A stretch of 64,000 bases of DNA from Lachnospiraceae bacterium EP-SM-12S-S03 (GCA_020540725.1 JAJBSL010000012.1:1-64000); one strand, 5' to 3'; positions 1 through 8,604 are shown, numbered from the stretch's first letter. Numbers and translations are program-made. The notes: generated by a model from the sequence alone, not told the origin.

Positions 1-23
1 CCAGGATCAAACTCTCGTTAAAA
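1..23 (-). rRNA. rrs: 16S rRNA, 5' end only (partial)
   Basis: The first bases, read on the minus strand, give AGAGTTTGATCCTGG, the universal start of bacterial 16S rRNA. Only about 23 nt lie inside the window; the rest of the operon continues off the left edge. The exact mature 5' end is approximate. The gene points away from oriC, the usual co-oriented arrangement for rRNA operons. Confidence 0.93.
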
Positions 24-160
24 GTGTTTGTGTCCGGTCAGAAATCACTACTAGCAATTTCATCCCTTTTACTGTTTTAAGGTCGCATCGAAATTTCTTT
101 CAACGCTTGTTCTGAATTTATTCTCTTAAGAATTTTCAGGTTTGTGTTGTTGTCTATTGT

Positions 161-176
161 TTAATTATCAAGGTTC
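161..176 (-). promoter_or_regulatory. rRNA leader boxA-like element
   Basis: Between the rRNA promoter and the 16S start, the minus strand reads GAACCTTGATAATTAA. This resembles the ACCTTGAAAA-type boxA antitermination element of rRNA leaders and spacers in Firmicutes. The rest of the leader (24-210) shows nothing else I can name. A related motif occurs in the conjugative element at 53,171. Confidence 0.4.
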
Positions 177-210
177 TTTTTTGTTTTCGCTCTCTTGCGA
201 CAGCCATATT

Positions 211-239
211 AGAATATCACATCTTTGTTTCTTTGTCAA
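211..239 (-). promoter_or_regulatory. rRNA operon promoter
   Basis: On the minus strand, TTGACA (239-234) is followed after exactly 17 bases by TATTCT (216-211). This is a strong vegetative (sigma-A) promoter about 190 bp upstream of the 16S 5' end, consistent with the leader length of rRNA operons. Confidence 0.8.
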
Positions 240-291
240 CTCTTTTTTTGAATTTTTTTAATTCTTTTTTTCAAGTTGTTTTTTTCAAAAG

Positions 292-379
292 CGGAGAAAG
301 AGGGATTCGAACCCTCGCGCCGGTTACCCGACCTATACCCTTAGCAGGGGCACCTCTTCGGCCTCTTGAGTATTTCTCC
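292..379 (-). tRNA. tRNA-Ser (GCU)
   Basis: The minus strand folds as a class II tRNA of 88 nt. The acceptor stem GGAGAAA pairs with TTTCTCC, the anticodon loop CTGCTAA has anticodon GCU, there is a long variable arm, and the T loop GTTCGAATC sits on a GAGGG/CCCTC stem. The discriminator is G and CCA is not encoded. A T-rich stretch follows (minus strand, below 291), so it is probably transcribed separately from the rRNA operon. Confidence 0.96.
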
Positions 380-428
380 GAATTTTGTTTGATATGTTAT
401 TCACGCCGTCATCAGTAGCGCAAAAATG

Positions 429-457
429 ATTATACTAAAGGTTACCTATAATGTCAA
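429..457 (-). promoter_or_regulatory. tRNA-Ser promoter (full consensus)
   Basis: Minus strand TTGACA (457-452), 17-bp spacer, TATAAT (434-429): a perfect sigma-A consensus promoter about 50 bp upstream of the tRNA-Ser gene. Confidence 0.85.
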
Positions 458-497
458 CTCTTTTTTTACTTTTTTTCTTTTTATTTTACCTTTTTCC

Positions 498-1007
498 CTA
501 AATTCCAAATTCTTCTGCATAAGTAACCGCTCCACAGACTGCTTGTGCTTCTTTTTGCAACTTTATTGCCATAAAATTAATTGCCGGAATTCCTTCCGGC
601 ACCTGAATTTCAAATTCTACTGCAGGTACATATCCAAATTTCGGATAATACTGTTCACTTCCCAATACTAATGAATATGGATAACCCAATTCTTTTGCTA
701 TTCTATGTCCCTCTGCAATTAATTTACATCCTACTCCTTGTTTTTGATACTTTGGTTTTACCGAAAGCGGAGCCAGTACAAGCACTTCCTGTGTTCCTGC
801 TTTTGCTTTTGTAAATAAAATATGTCCCGCCACTTCATTATCTATCTCAGCCACTAATGACAATTCCGGTATATATGATTTTCCTTTTCTTAAAGCAACG
901 ACCAAATCCTGCTCATTGCCATCTGCATGCTCTGCGTTTGAAAATGCTTCTGTAATTAATCCGTATATACTTTCATAGTCTTCCGATCTCTCCTGTCTGA
1001 TCAACAT
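498..1007 (-). CDS. GNAT-family N-acetyltransferase
   Basis: A protein of about 169 residues of the GNAT fold, transferring an acetyl group from acetyl-CoA to an unknown amine. The acetyl-CoA loop is visible as YQKQGVGCKLI after the strand VLAPLSVKP, followed by the helix AEGHRIAKELGY and the C-terminal pattern YYPKFGYVPA common in YhbS-like members. I place the start at the ATG at 1007 because GAGGTG lies 6 nt upstream; an upstream GTG at 1016 sits inside that ribosome binding site. It is probably co-transcribed with the acyltransferase just upstream (gap about 20 bp). The substrate cannot be read from the sequence. Confidence 0.85.
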   Translation of the reverse strand: MLIRQERSEDYESIYGLITEAFSNAEHADGNEQDLVVALRKGKSYIPELSLVAEIDNEVAGHILFTKAKAGTQEVLVLAPLSVKPKYQKQGVGCKLIAEGHRIAKELGYPYSLVLGSEQYYPKFGYVPAVEFEIQVPEGIPAINFMAIKLQKEAQAVCGAVTYAEEFGI

Positions 1008-1027
1008 GCTAAACACCTCATCAAATT

Positions 1028-1735
1028 TTAAACTTTCTCTACTATGTCTGCAATTCTTTTTCTAACAATCTCCGCAATCTCGTTTGTCTTCATATCTTTA
1101 TACTCTTCATATAAGAGAGGTTGTAAAAAATGAACCTGAACCGTTACCGGTGCAATGGAATTTGTATCAAACGGCTTAAAAGAATCAACCAGAGCCACTG
1201 GAACAATCGGACACTTGGCTTTTGTAGCCGCCTTAAAACTTCCACCTTTAAACTCAAGAAGTTTGTTGCCAAGTTTTGATCTTGTTCCTTCTGCAAAAAT
1301 ACAGTAATTTCTTCCATTCTCCACTTCTTTTGTTACATTCATAATTACCTGCATGGACTGTCTCAAATCACTTCTATCCATTGTAAAAGCCTTCATACAG
1401 GCAAAAACCTGTTTTAAAAATTGTACATTTTCTACTTCTTTTTTTGCCACAACAGAAAACGGCGTTTCACAGGCATCTACAATAGCAAGTACATCATACA
1501 TCCCCTGATGATTCGGATAGAACATAAATCCGCTTTTTTGAGGAATATTTTCTTTGCCGTAAGCCTTTATAACTACATTCCCCCCCTTATTTGCCCTGTG
1601 CACGATAAATCTCAGCATATCATATCGGTTCTGTTCCGGGTATTTATCCGCATGTGCTGCTACATAACAAAGCCTGAACCACATATACGGAACGAGCAAA
1701 ATATTTCTGAATACCATCAATAAAATTCTTTTCAT
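1028..1735 (-). CDS. plsC: 1-acyl-sn-glycerol-3-phosphate acyltransferase
   Basis: A protein of 235 residues, the usual length for PlsC, which acylates lysophosphatidic acid to phosphatidic acid at the membrane. The catalytic NHxxxxD motif is NHQGMYD at residues 75-81, and the glycerol-phosphate-binding EGTR is at about 149-152 (FAEGTRSK). The N-terminus (ILLMVFRNILLVPYMWF) is a membrane-associated hydrophobic segment. It stands between the acetyltransferase and a small XRE gene, all on the minus strand. Assignment to the PlsC family is secure; acyl-donor preference is unknown. Confidence 0.9.
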   Translation of the reverse strand: MKRILLMVFRNILLVPYMWFRLCYVAAHADKYPEQNRYDMLRFIVHRANKGGNVVIKAYGKENIPQKSGFMFYPNHQGMYDVLAIVDACETPFSVVAKKEVENVQFLKQVFACMKAFTMDRSDLRQSMQVIMNVTKEVENGRNYCIFAEGTRSKLGNKLLEFKGGSFKAATKAKCPIVPVALVDSFKPFDTNSIAPVTVQVHFLQPLLYEEYKDMKTNEIAEIVRKRIADIVEKV

Positions 1736-1755
1736 TTTTCTTTTCCTTTTCTGCT

Positions 1756-1965
1756 TTATTCATCTTCCCTGTATTCTAATATATCTCCCGGCTGACAGTC
1801 AAGGGCTTTGCAGAGTGCCTCTAATGTGGAAAAACGAATTGCCTTTGCCTTATTATTTTTGAGTATGGAAAGATTTGCCATTGTTATATCTACTTTCTGA
1901 GCTAATTCTGTAAGACCGATTTTCCGCTGTGCCATAACGACATCCAAGTTCACCACGATTTTCAT
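1756..1965 (-). CDS. small XRE-family transcriptional regulator (YozG-type)
   Basis: A 69-residue protein that is essentially one Cro/CI helix-turn-helix: the recognition region is GLTELAQKVDITMANLSILKN, followed by a second helix pair ending GDILEY. Its start lies about 12 bp after the DUF2975 gene, and GGAGGTGCC precedes the ATG. Minimal HTH proteins of this type are typically encoded beside DUF2975 membrane proteins, as here. I infer that it binds the ATTG-N5-CAAT repeats upstream of the cluster (4001-4076) and controls its own operon. Confidence 0.85.
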   Translation of the reverse strand: MKIVVNLDVVMAQRKIGLTELAQKVDITMANLSILKNNKAKAIRFSTLEALCKALDCQPGDILEYREDE

Positions 1966-1976
1966 ATGGCACCTCC

Positions 1977-2429
1977 TTAAATTGTTAAATCATTTTCTTC
2001 TTTATAAATAATCGCATCCCTAAATACAAAAGATAACACCTGACTGAATAACGCTGCCACAAAGAACACAACAATTATTACCAGTGTTGCCGGCGATGAG
2101 ACAAAAAACATTTTTCCTGTAAAAAATACAGAAATAGAAATACTGAATATAGCCATAAGTTCCAGACTTTTTACATTCTCCCATACAAAACATTTTTCTT
2201 CTACTACTGTTTTCATCATCCTGCGAAGCTGATGTAGAATCATAACCCCAAACAAAGAAGCCGGTGTAAAAATCAATACAAGCGGTATAAATTTGTAAGC
2301 AAACACCTTTGCATAATATTTTCCTGCAAAATTTAAAATAAGTGGCATAGTAATTGTAATTATAATTCCAGAAAAGTACATAAGATCAAGAATCCACTTT
2401 GTGATTTTTACAATTTTCTTATTACTCAT
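1977..2429 (-). CDS. DUF2975 family membrane protein
   Basis: About 150 residues with four predicted membrane spans (near LDLMYFSGIIITITMPLIL, IPLVLIFTPASLFGVMIL, LMAIFSISISVFFTGKMFF, LVIIVVFFVAALFSQVLSF). This matches the DUF2975 family, usually paired with a small XRE regulator. I chose the ATG at 2429, which overlaps the stop of the upstream gene (ATGAGTAA) and has AGGAGG upstream; an ATG at 2450 lies ahead of that site. Function is unknown; family members are thought to be small membrane sensors or partners of the regulator. Confidence 0.8.
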   Translation of the reverse strand: MSNKKIVKITKWILDLMYFSGIIITITMPLILNFAGKYYAKVFAYKFIPLVLIFTPASLFGVMILHQLRRMMKTVVEEKCFVWENVKSLELMAIFSISISVFFTGKMFFVSSPATLVIIVVFFVAALFSQVLSFVFRDAIIYKEENDLTI

Positions 2430-3975
2430 TGTCCATTTTTCCTCCTTCATTTTTTCTATTTATTTTGTTTAAATATTCTTTTGCTGCCTTTTTTGCTTTA
2501 TACTTGGAATAATTCATTTTCCTGATTTCAATATCTTCCGTTTTCGAGTATGTTCCATCTTCATCAGCCAGTATAAAAGAGATACTTTCTGCTATCTGAG
2601 ATTCAATTGCTTTATATACCGCTTCTTGATCTTCTACAGCCAGATTTTCTGCCTTAATGGACGTAAGTGCCGGAATCGAATCATAATATCCGCTATATAT
2701 AAGGTAATGTATGTCATCCCACGTCATATTTCCCTGGGAAATATTATATTCAGCAATCAATGCTTCCGGACGACTATATACAAATGGGATATAACAACAC
2801 ATCATGACAACAACCATATAGCGGAATAACGAAAATTTCTTTTGCTGTATCTCCATCAAAAGCCCAATTATAAATAATGTTAATACAAGCAGAAACCAAA
2901 GTACCATAACTCTTAAAAACGTAAGATGGTACTGCTTTATATAAAGTATCATTCTGTATGCGGATGAGCCTATCATTATAAAGGTACATCCTGAAATCAT
3001 AAAAAGCAAGATTTTTAAAAATTTATTTTTTGCAAAAAACGCATTGCTTGCTAATACAAGAAAAAAATTAATGAAGCTTACAAATAACAGTTCAAAGAAT
3101 CCAGAACGTGCATATTCCGCATATGTCACACCGGCAGGAAGTCCTTTATCAAAGCCCATAAAAAGATAAATAATCTGTACTCCACAATAAATCATGTATA
3201 AAACGGCCATTATGGAATTTAATGTAATTCCTATTACCGGCGCTGTCTTCTTTCCTTCCTTTTGTTCTGTTTTAAGCTTCATACTGCACATGCCTCGGAA
3301 GAATCCATAACAGCATATTACCCCTATAAGAAACATAATCATTTTTGCAAATTCTACGTCCAAGTTCCATGATTCAAAATCAGGAATCTGAAAAATACTT
3401 TTGAATATTTTTGTAAATATCATATCCGATTTTAATAGCAAAGGCAGTACAACTAAGAGCACCGGAATAGAAATTAGAATTCCGACAAATATCCCCTTTA
3501 CTTTTTCTGTTTTTTCTGTATGGGGGCGTTTTCTTTTTTTTGCATATTGCATTCCATCTGTAAATGGTGATAGTATCTGCGCAAAAAATGTTCCAACAGT
3601 GCACAACATATTTTTTATATAAAATGAAATTTTCCAAACGCTGTCGTCATAAAACTGTTGTATCATAAATATGATGAACAGCAATAGTATCGCAACCACA
3701 TCAAGAAATATAAAAATACTATTGGCAGTATAACAATTGGCAAATCCCAACATCACAATCCCGACTAGATATTTGATACTTCTTCTTTTTATCTTTATCC
3801 CGATTTTTTTCAAAAACAAATAGTATATATAAATTGTTGCAATTACGCATAGTGGAAATGTGATTCCAGAAAAATTTCCGTACAAACAAAATGTAAAAAA
3901 CAATCCATATATAAAACTGATTCCTCCAAAATATCGATAGTTTTCTTTAATTTTTGTCAGAAGCTCACCATTCAT
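2422..3975 (-). CDS. polytopic membrane protein, DUF4173/DUF4153-like
   Basis: A 517-residue protein with about 11-12 hydrophobic segments and a soluble C-terminal tail of roughly 100 residues rich in charged residues. The architecture and the C-terminal DDIHYLIYSGYYDSIPALTS region fit the DUF4173/DUF4153 family. It is first in an operon with the DUF2975 and XRE genes; the downstream gene overlaps its stop codon. A GAGGAATAA site precedes the ATG. No catalytic motif is visible and no function should be assigned. Expression is probably controlled from the promoter at 4026-4054, which is covered by phased repeats. Confidence 0.75.
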   Translation of the reverse strand: MNGELLTKIKENYRYFGGISFIYGLFFTFCLYGNFSGITFPLCVIATIYIYYLFLKKIGIKIKRRSIKYLVGIVMLGFANCYTANSIFIFLDVVAILLLFIIFMIQQFYDDSVWKISFYIKNMLCTVGTFFAQILSPFTDGMQYAKKRKRPHTEKTEKVKGIFVGILISIPVLLVVLPLLLKSDMIFTKIFKSIFQIPDFESWNLDVEFAKMIMFLIGVICCYGFFRGMCSMKLKTEQKEGKKTAPVIGITLNSIMAVLYMIYCGVQIIYLFMGFDKGLPAGVTYAEYARSGFFELLFVSFINFFLVLASNAFFAKNKFLKILLFMISGCTFIMIGSSAYRMILYIKQYHLTFLRVMVLWFLLVLTLFIIGLLMEIQQKKFSLFRYMVVVMMCCYIPFVYSRPEALIAEYNISQGNMTWDDIHYLIYSGYYDSIPALTSIKAENLAVEDQEAVYKAIESQIAESISFILADEDGTYSKTEDIEIRKMNYSKYKAKKAAKEYLNKINRKNEGGKMDNE

Positions 3976-4000
3976 ATTTATTCCTCCTCAATAATTTTTT

Positions 4001-4076
4001 ATTGTTTTTCAATATGTTTGCATTGATTATATCATCTCATAATTTGTTTTTCAATATATTTTTATTGTTTTTCGAT
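4001..4076. repeat. three phased TTGTTTTTCRAT repeats (candidate operators)
   Basis: Copies at 4001-4013, 4043-4055 and 4064-4076. Each has a short dyad ATTG-N5-CAAT (degenerate in the second and third copies). The conserved G positions are 4004, 4046 and 4067, so spacings are 42 and 21 bp, whole multiples of 10.5 bp. They surround and overlap the operon promoter. Confidence 0.65.
4026..4054 (-). promoter_or_regulatory. promoter of the DUF4173-DUF2975-XRE operon
   Basis: Minus strand TTGAAA (4054-4049), 17-bp spacer, TATAAT (4031-4026). The -35 hexamer lies inside the middle ATTG-type repeat and another repeat lies just after the expected start point, an arrangement expected for autorepression. 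Confidence 0.7.
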
Positions 4077-4099
4077 AAATTATTTTTTATATAAAAATC

Positions 4100-4128
4100 T
4101 TGTTTAATTTTCAAACCCTTCTTATAAT
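4100..4128 (+). promoter_or_regulatory. promoter of the C_GCAxxG_C_C gene
   Basis: TTGTTT (4100-4105), 17-bp spacer, TATAAT (4123-4128), about 65 bp upstream of the ATG at 4194. A short stem-loop TAGC-TTTTTT-GCTA follows in the leader. Confidence 0.6.
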
Positions 4129-4193
4129 GTGTTTATATATGCACACTATAATAGCTTTTTTGCTAATCACGGCATAAGAAAGGAGAATTTTCT

Positions 4194-4631
4194 ATGACAA
4201 CGGATATTAATATGCAAGAATTGAAAAAAGACGCTGTAGAAGTTTTTCATAATGGATTCACATGCTCAGAATCCGTGATTTATACCATTCGAAAACATTT
4301 TCAATTGGACTTACCAGACGATGTGATCGCTATGAGTTCTGGATTTCCATGGGGACTCGGGGGCGCCGGATGTATCTGTGGTGCTCTCGCCGGCGGTACA
4401 ATGTGCATCGGTTATTTCTTCGGACGTCGTGCACCGGGAGAACCGGTTGATCAATGTTTTCGGCTTACTCAGGAATTTCACGATTATTTTAAGGAAACTT
4501 GCGGGGGAACCTGTTGCCGGGTTCTTACAAGAGGAAAAGAGAAAAATTCACCAGAACGTAAAGCACAATGTACAAGATTTGTGGAAGCTACTGTAGAAAA
4601 AATTGCAGAAATCATTTTAAGAGAAGTATAG
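4194..4631 (+). CDS. C_GCAxxG_C_C family protein
   Basis: A 145-residue cysteine-rich protein. The diagnostic pattern is present: Cys24 (FTCSES), GCICGALAGG with Cys60 and Cys62, Cys71, then Cys103/107/108 (CGGTCC) and Cys126. Proteins of this family, widespread in anaerobes, are thought to bind a metal or act in redox chemistry, but no reaction is established. AAAGGAG precedes the ATG. A LacX-like epimerase gene follows 12 bp downstream, so the two are probably one transcript against the direction of the surrounding genes. Confidence 0.88.
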   Translation: MTTDINMQELKKDAVEVFHNGFTCSESVIYTIRKHFQLDLPDDVIAMSSGFPWGLGGAGCICGALAGGTMCIGYFFGRRAPGEPVDQCFRLTQEFHDYFKETCGGTCCRVLTRGKEKNSPERKAQCTRFVEATVEKIAEIILREV

Positions 4632-4643
4632 GAGGTTTTTTAT

Positions 4644-5522
4644 ATGAATTACACAATCAGTAATGATATATTAAGCCTGACCGTTTCCACCAAAGGTGGA
4701 GAAATGCAGTCTATCAAACTCATAGATGGCACCGAATATTTATGGCAGGGAGATGTGAATACATGGCCGGACCGCGCCATCAACATTTTTCCTTATGTGG
4801 CAAGACTCACGGATGGTATGTATGAGTATCAGGGAAAACAATATCGCATGGATATTCATGGTTTTCTTCCAACTGCAGAAATGTTCTTAGAGTCAAAAGC
4901 CGAAAACCGATTAACTTTTCAGCTATCCGACACGGAAGAAACACGAAAATGTTATCCTTTTCATTTTGAATATTTACTCCATTATAAACTTGTCAATAAC
5001 ACGATTATCATTACCTATGAAGTGAGAAACAAGGATCAGAAGACCATGCATTTCGGTCTCGGCGGCCATCCGGGATTCAATGTACCTTTAGAACAAAACC
5101 TTTTGTTTGAAGACTATTTTCTGGAATTTAATGAAAAATCCGAACCTTCTCGTATTGCATTTTCAGAAAAATGCTTTGTGACAGGTGAATCTGAACCTTA
5201 TCCACTATTGCATAAGACGTTTATTCCTTTAATGCATGATTTGTTTGATGATGATGCCATTGTTCTGAAAAACACAGCAAAAGAATTAACTTTAAAATCA
5301 AAGAAGGGAAGAAAAGCAGTAAAAGTCACATTTCCACAGATGGATTATCTCGGACTATGGCACTGGCCAAAAACAGTGGTGAATTATGTTTGCATCGAAC
5401 CTTGGACCTCTCTGCCTTCCCGGGAAGGTATAGTAGAAGATCTGGAAAAACAAGATGATTTAATAAGTCTTGAAGCCGGAAATACATATACAAATACTTG
5501 GTCAATCGAATTGATTTATTAG
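4644..5522 (+). CDS. aldose 1-epimerase family protein (LacX-like)
   Basis: A 292-residue protein of the galactose mutarotase fold. Visible family features include the basic/His region DIHGFLPTAEMF, the catalytic-loop histidine in GLGGHPGFNVP and the acidic residue near the C-terminus in CIEPWTSLP. Such enzymes interconvert alpha and beta anomers of aldohexoses or phosphorylated sugars; the LacX group is uncharacterised in substrate. AGGAGG lies before the ATG. It is convergent with the mgl region, from which a strong hairpin (5563-5609) separates it. Confidence 0.85.
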   Translation: MNYTISNDILSLTVSTKGGEMQSIKLIDGTEYLWQGDVNTWPDRAINIFPYVARLTDGMYEYQGKQYRMDIHGFLPTAEMFLESKAENRLTFQLSDTEETRKCYPFHFEYLLHYKLVNNTIIITYEVRNKDQKTMHFGLGGHPGFNVPLEQNLLFEDYFLEFNEKSEPSRIAFSEKCFVTGESEPYPLLHKTFIPLMHDLFDDDAIVLKNTAKELTLKSKKGRKAVKVTFPQMDYLGLWHWPKTVVNYVCIEPWTSLPSREGIVEDLEKQDDLISLEAGNTYTNTWSIELIY

Positions 5523-5562
5523 TTGGGGACAGGGCTCTTCTCAAAAAGGGACAGAGTAAAAC

Positions 5563-5609
5563 TAAATTGGGGACGTAGTACTTTGCAATTTTACTACGTC
5601 CCCAATTTA
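5563..5609. terminator. 18-bp perfect hairpin, bidirectional terminator or REP-like element
   Basis: Arms 5563-5580 and 5592-5609 are exact inverted repeats of 18 bp (core GGGGACGTAGTA) around an 11-nt loop, followed on the plus strand by TATTATTTTTTTT. It lies between convergent genes. Upstream at 5523-5562 two more GGGGACAG/GGGACAG motifs appear, as in the flanks of REP-type elements. Confidence 0.7.
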
Positions 5610-5867
5610 TTATTTTTTTTCATTTTCGTTTAATTTTTTTCGCTCTTCTAATTCTTCCTTGCTGATCCGGTAGTTTCGTCCTACTCCAAATATAACAAGC
5701 CCTGCACCTATAATTACAAAAGCTACCATTGCAATGGAAAGAATTATAAAACTGCTGTCCGAACTGGATGGAAGCCCTTTATAAATATCATATGCCATAT
5801 ACAGCAGGTAAAATCCTGCCATGGCATAAATGACAAGCCTTCCTTTTTCTCTTGCTCTATCACTCAT
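5610..5867 (-). CDS. small two-span membrane protein of unknown function
   Basis: An 85-residue protein with two predicted membrane segments (about 10-30 and 43-65) and a charged C-terminal tail rich in Lys and Glu. It starts 8 bp after the mglC stop with a weak AGGCGG site and is last in the mgl operon. I do not recognise a family. Its position suggests an accessory role in the transporter operon, but that is only context. Confidence 0.65.
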   Translation of the reverse strand: MSDRAREKGRLVIYAMAGFYLLYMAYDIYKGLPSSSDSSFIILSIAMVAFVIIGAGLVIFGVGRNYRISKEELEERKKLNENEKK

Positions 5868-5875
5868 AATGCCGC

Positions 5876-6946
5876 CTACTTACGAACGAGATATTTTCTC
5901 ATATCAATTGCGCAGGCTACGAGGATAATGAGACCTTTGATTACATACTGTAAGTTCTGGTCGATTGCAAGGAACTGTAATGCAACAAAGATGATTCTTA
6001 AGATGAATACACCCATAACAACTCCACGAATCTTACCGGTACCACCTACGAAAGATACACCACCGATAACACAGGCTGCAATCGCATCACATTCATAGTT
6101 CTGCCCAGTTGCTGCTGTGTTGGAACCGATACGTGCTGCCTCAATAAAACCTGTGATTGCGTACATTGCACCAGCTAAAGTATGTACAAGAATAATTGTT
6201 TTTGATACGTTAACACCGGATACATTTGCTGCTTCCTGGTTAGAACCTACCGCAAACATATTTTTACCAAATGCTGTTTTGTTCCAAATGAACCACATAA
6301 TAAATACGATGATACATGCATACCATACATAGTTTGGAATCGGAACATTGCCTAATTTTATAACACTTCCTGTTACGAAGTCTTTGTAAGACTGGTCAAG
6401 ACCAGATAACGGCTGTCCATTGTTTCCGTTTAACATCATGAACATTAAAAGGAATCCATATACGATTAACTGTGTTGCAAGTGTAACAATGAATGGATGT
6501 AATTGGAAATGTGCAACGAAGAAACCGTTGACTACACCTACTAGTGCACCCACAAGCATAACGATTACAATAACAAGAGCGATATTCATTACGCCCATAT
6601 CTTTAAACATTCTTGTTGGATAATCTGCTGCCTGCAAAAATGCTGCTGACATACAAGCAGAAAGACCAACAACACGACCTGCAGAAAGGTCAGTACCTGT
6701 CAGTACGATACATCCTGCAATACCTACTGCGATCGGAATATTTGCCGCAGAAAGGGAAATAATATTTACGATGGATGATGTTGAGACGAATCTCGGGTTC
6801 TGTATTGCTGTGTAAATCACTGCAATAATAATTAAGAAATATAACGCATTGTTAAATGCAAACTCTTTCCAGTATATTTTTTTATCTTTTGCGTCCAGCG
6901 CCTGGAAAGCGGCCTGGCGTCTTTTCAGATTCTCAATTGCTTTCAT
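5876..6946 (-). CDS. mglC: galactose/methylgalactoside ABC transporter permease
   Basis: A 356-residue polytopic permease of the RbsC/MglC (BPD_transp_2) family with about 8-10 membrane spans. Conserved family stretches are GCIVLTGTDLSAGRVVGLSACMS, FIVTLATQLIVYG and IAACVIGGVSFVGGTGK. It forms the membrane channel of a sugar importer with MglA and MglB. GGAGG lies 9 nt before the ATG, and it follows mglA by 15 bp. It is about 20 residues longer than E. coli MglC at the N-terminus. Confidence 0.9.
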   Translation of the reverse strand: MKAIENLKRRQAAFQALDAKDKKIYWKEFAFNNALYFLIIIAVIYTAIQNPRFVSTSSIVNIISLSAANIPIAVGIAGCIVLTGTDLSAGRVVGLSACMSAAFLQAADYPTRMFKDMGVMNIALVIVIVMLVGALVGVVNGFFVAHFQLHPFIVTLATQLIVYGFLLMFMMLNGNNGQPLSGLDQSYKDFVTGSVIKLGNVPIPNYVWYACIIVFIMWFIWNKTAFGKNMFAVGSNQEAANVSGVNVSKTIILVHTLAGAMYAITGFIEAARIGSNTAATGQNYECDAIAACVIGGVSFVGGTGKIRGVVMGVFILRIIFVALQFLAIDQNLQYVIKGLIILVACAIDMRKYLVRK

Positions 6947-6961
6947 TAAAACTGGCCTCCT

Positions 6962-8461
6962 CTATACATATTTTGCCGCAAGGGTCATAATCTCTTCCTG
7001 TGTCGTATTTCGTGCGTCTACCTCACCTGCAAGACGTCCGCCTGACATGACAAGGATTCTGTCACAGATACCTAACAATTCCGGCATCTCGGAAGAAACT
7101 ACCATAACAACTTTACCTTTATTTGCCAAATCAAGGATTAACTGATAAATCTCGTATTTAGCACCAACATCAATACCTCTTGTCGGCTCATCCAGAAGAA
7201 GAACTTCCGGTTCTGTAAGAAGCCATCTTCCCAGGATAACTTTCTGCTGGTTACCACCTGACAACGAACGGATCTTCGTCTCCTGCGTCGGTGTTTTTGT
7301 TCTCATGGCATCAATCGACCACTTTGTATCTTTTTTCATGGAACTCTCACTTAAATATAACCCTGCTTTCTTGTGCTTCTTTAAGCTTGAGATCACTGTA
7401 TTTTCACGAATGCTCAAGATTCCAAAGATACCTGTTGCACGTCTTTCCTCGGTCAAAAGTGCAAATCCATTTTTGATCGATTCACGTGCGTTGCGGTTCT
7501 TTACTACTTTACCGTCCAGTTTGATCGTACCGGAATGTCTCGTTGCAATACCAAAGATATTCTCCAGTGTCTCCGTACGTCCACTTCCATCAAGACCTGC
7601 AATACCTACAACTTCTCCCTTTCTTACATTAAAAGAAACATCCTTAAGTATAGAATACTGTGCAGTCAGTCCTTCCACTTCCAGCGCAATCTCCCCCGGC
7701 TTATTCGTCTTTGGCGGAAACTGATTTGTCAGTTCACGTCCTACCATCAGTCTGATGATATCATCCATGGAAAGTTCATCGGCAGGCTTTGTCGTCACCC
7801 ATGTACCATCTCTCATAATTGTAATTTCATCTGAAATTCTTTTGATTTCTGCCATCTTATGAGAAATATAAATAATACCTACACCACGATCTCTCAGCAT
7901 GTTAATAATTTTAAATAAGTGTTCTACTTCCTCTTCTGTAAGGGAAGAAGTCGGCTCGTCAAATACAATGACTTTTGAATGAAAAGAAACTGCCTTTGCA
8001 ATCTCGACCATCTGTCTTTGTGAAACCGGCATTGTACTCATGATTTTCTTTGGATCTACATCAATATCCAATTCTTTAAATACATCTAATGTATCCTGAT
8101 AAATTTTCTTTTCATTTACCATGATTCCACCGACTTTTGGATAACGTCCAAGCCAGATATTGTCCATTACGTTTCTCTTTAACGCCTGGTTTAATTCCTG
8201 ATGCACCATGGCAACACCATTTTCCAATGCCTCTTTGGAATTCTTGAAATTAATTTCTTTTCCTTCCAGCTTAATTGTTCCGGAATCTTTACTGTACATT
8301 CCGAACAGACATTTCATAAGTGTTGATTTTCCCGCACCATTTTCACCCATAAGCGCGTGGACAGTTCCCCTCTTCACGGTCAGGGAGACATTGTCAAGAG
8401 CCTTAACGCCCGGGAACTCTTTGCTGATGTTAGTCATCTGTAAAAGAACTTCCTGTCCCAT
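6962..8461 (-). CDS. mglA: galactose/methylgalactoside ABC transporter ATP-binding protein
   Basis: A 499-residue protein with two fused ABC domains, as in MglA/RbsA. Domain 1 has Walker [10 protein letters not shown] (about 39-47) and the region [14 protein letters not shown] with Walker [12 protein letters not shown]. Domain 2 has the degenerate Walker [10 protein letters not shown] typical of the family, and LSGGNQQKV with [12 protein letters not shown]. It powers sugar import with MglC. GGAGG lies 8 nt before the ATG. A 143-bp gap with a hairpin separates it from mglB upstream. Confidence 0.93.
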   Translation of the reverse strand: MGQEVLLQMTNISKEFPGVKALDNVSLTVKRGTVHALMGENGAGKSTLMKCLFGMYSKDSGTIKLEGKEINFKNSKEALENGVAMVHQELNQALKRNVMDNIWLGRYPKVGGIMVNEKKIYQDTLDVFKELDIDVDPKKIMSTMPVSQRQMVEIAKAVSFHSKVIVFDEPTSSLTEEEVEHLFKIINMLRDRGVGIIYISHKMAEIKRISDEITIMRDGTWVTTKPADELSMDDIIRLMVGRELTNQFPPKTNKPGEIALEVEGLTAQYSILKDVSFNVRKGEVVGIAGLDGSGRTETLENIFGIATRHSGTIKLDGKVVKNRNARESIKNGFALLTEERRATGIFGILSIRENTVISSLKKHKKAGLYLSESSMKKDTKWSIDAMRTKTPTQETKIRSLSGGNQQKVILGRWLLTEPEVLLLDEPTRGIDVGAKYEIYQLILDLANKGKVVMVVSSEMPELLGICDRILVMSGGRLAGEVDARNTTQEEIMTLAAKYV

Positions 8462-8537
8462 GACTTATTCCTCCATTCTTTTAGATTTTATAAATTGTTC
8501 TTAATTTATTGCATTTCTGCAAAATTCCATAACTCAA

Positions 8538-8576
8538 GAAAAGCAGCCGCCAACATATTCTTGGAGGCTGCTTTTC
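8538..8576 (-). terminator. hairpin between mglB and mglA (partial terminator or processing stem)
   Basis: Arms 8538-8548 and 8566-8576 form an 11-bp perfect stem (GAAAAGCAGCC/GGCTGCTTTTC) just after mglB on the transcribed strand. Such stems usually lower expression of downstream permease and ATPase genes relative to the binding protein. Confidence 0.7.
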
Positions 8577-8604
8577 TCTTATTTAATATTTTTATAGCTT
8601 CGTA

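Noticed and set aside
233..418. Open frame across the tRNA-Ser region
   Set aside because: It runs through the tRNA gene and both strong minus-strand promoters; no ribosome binding site and no protein-like composition.
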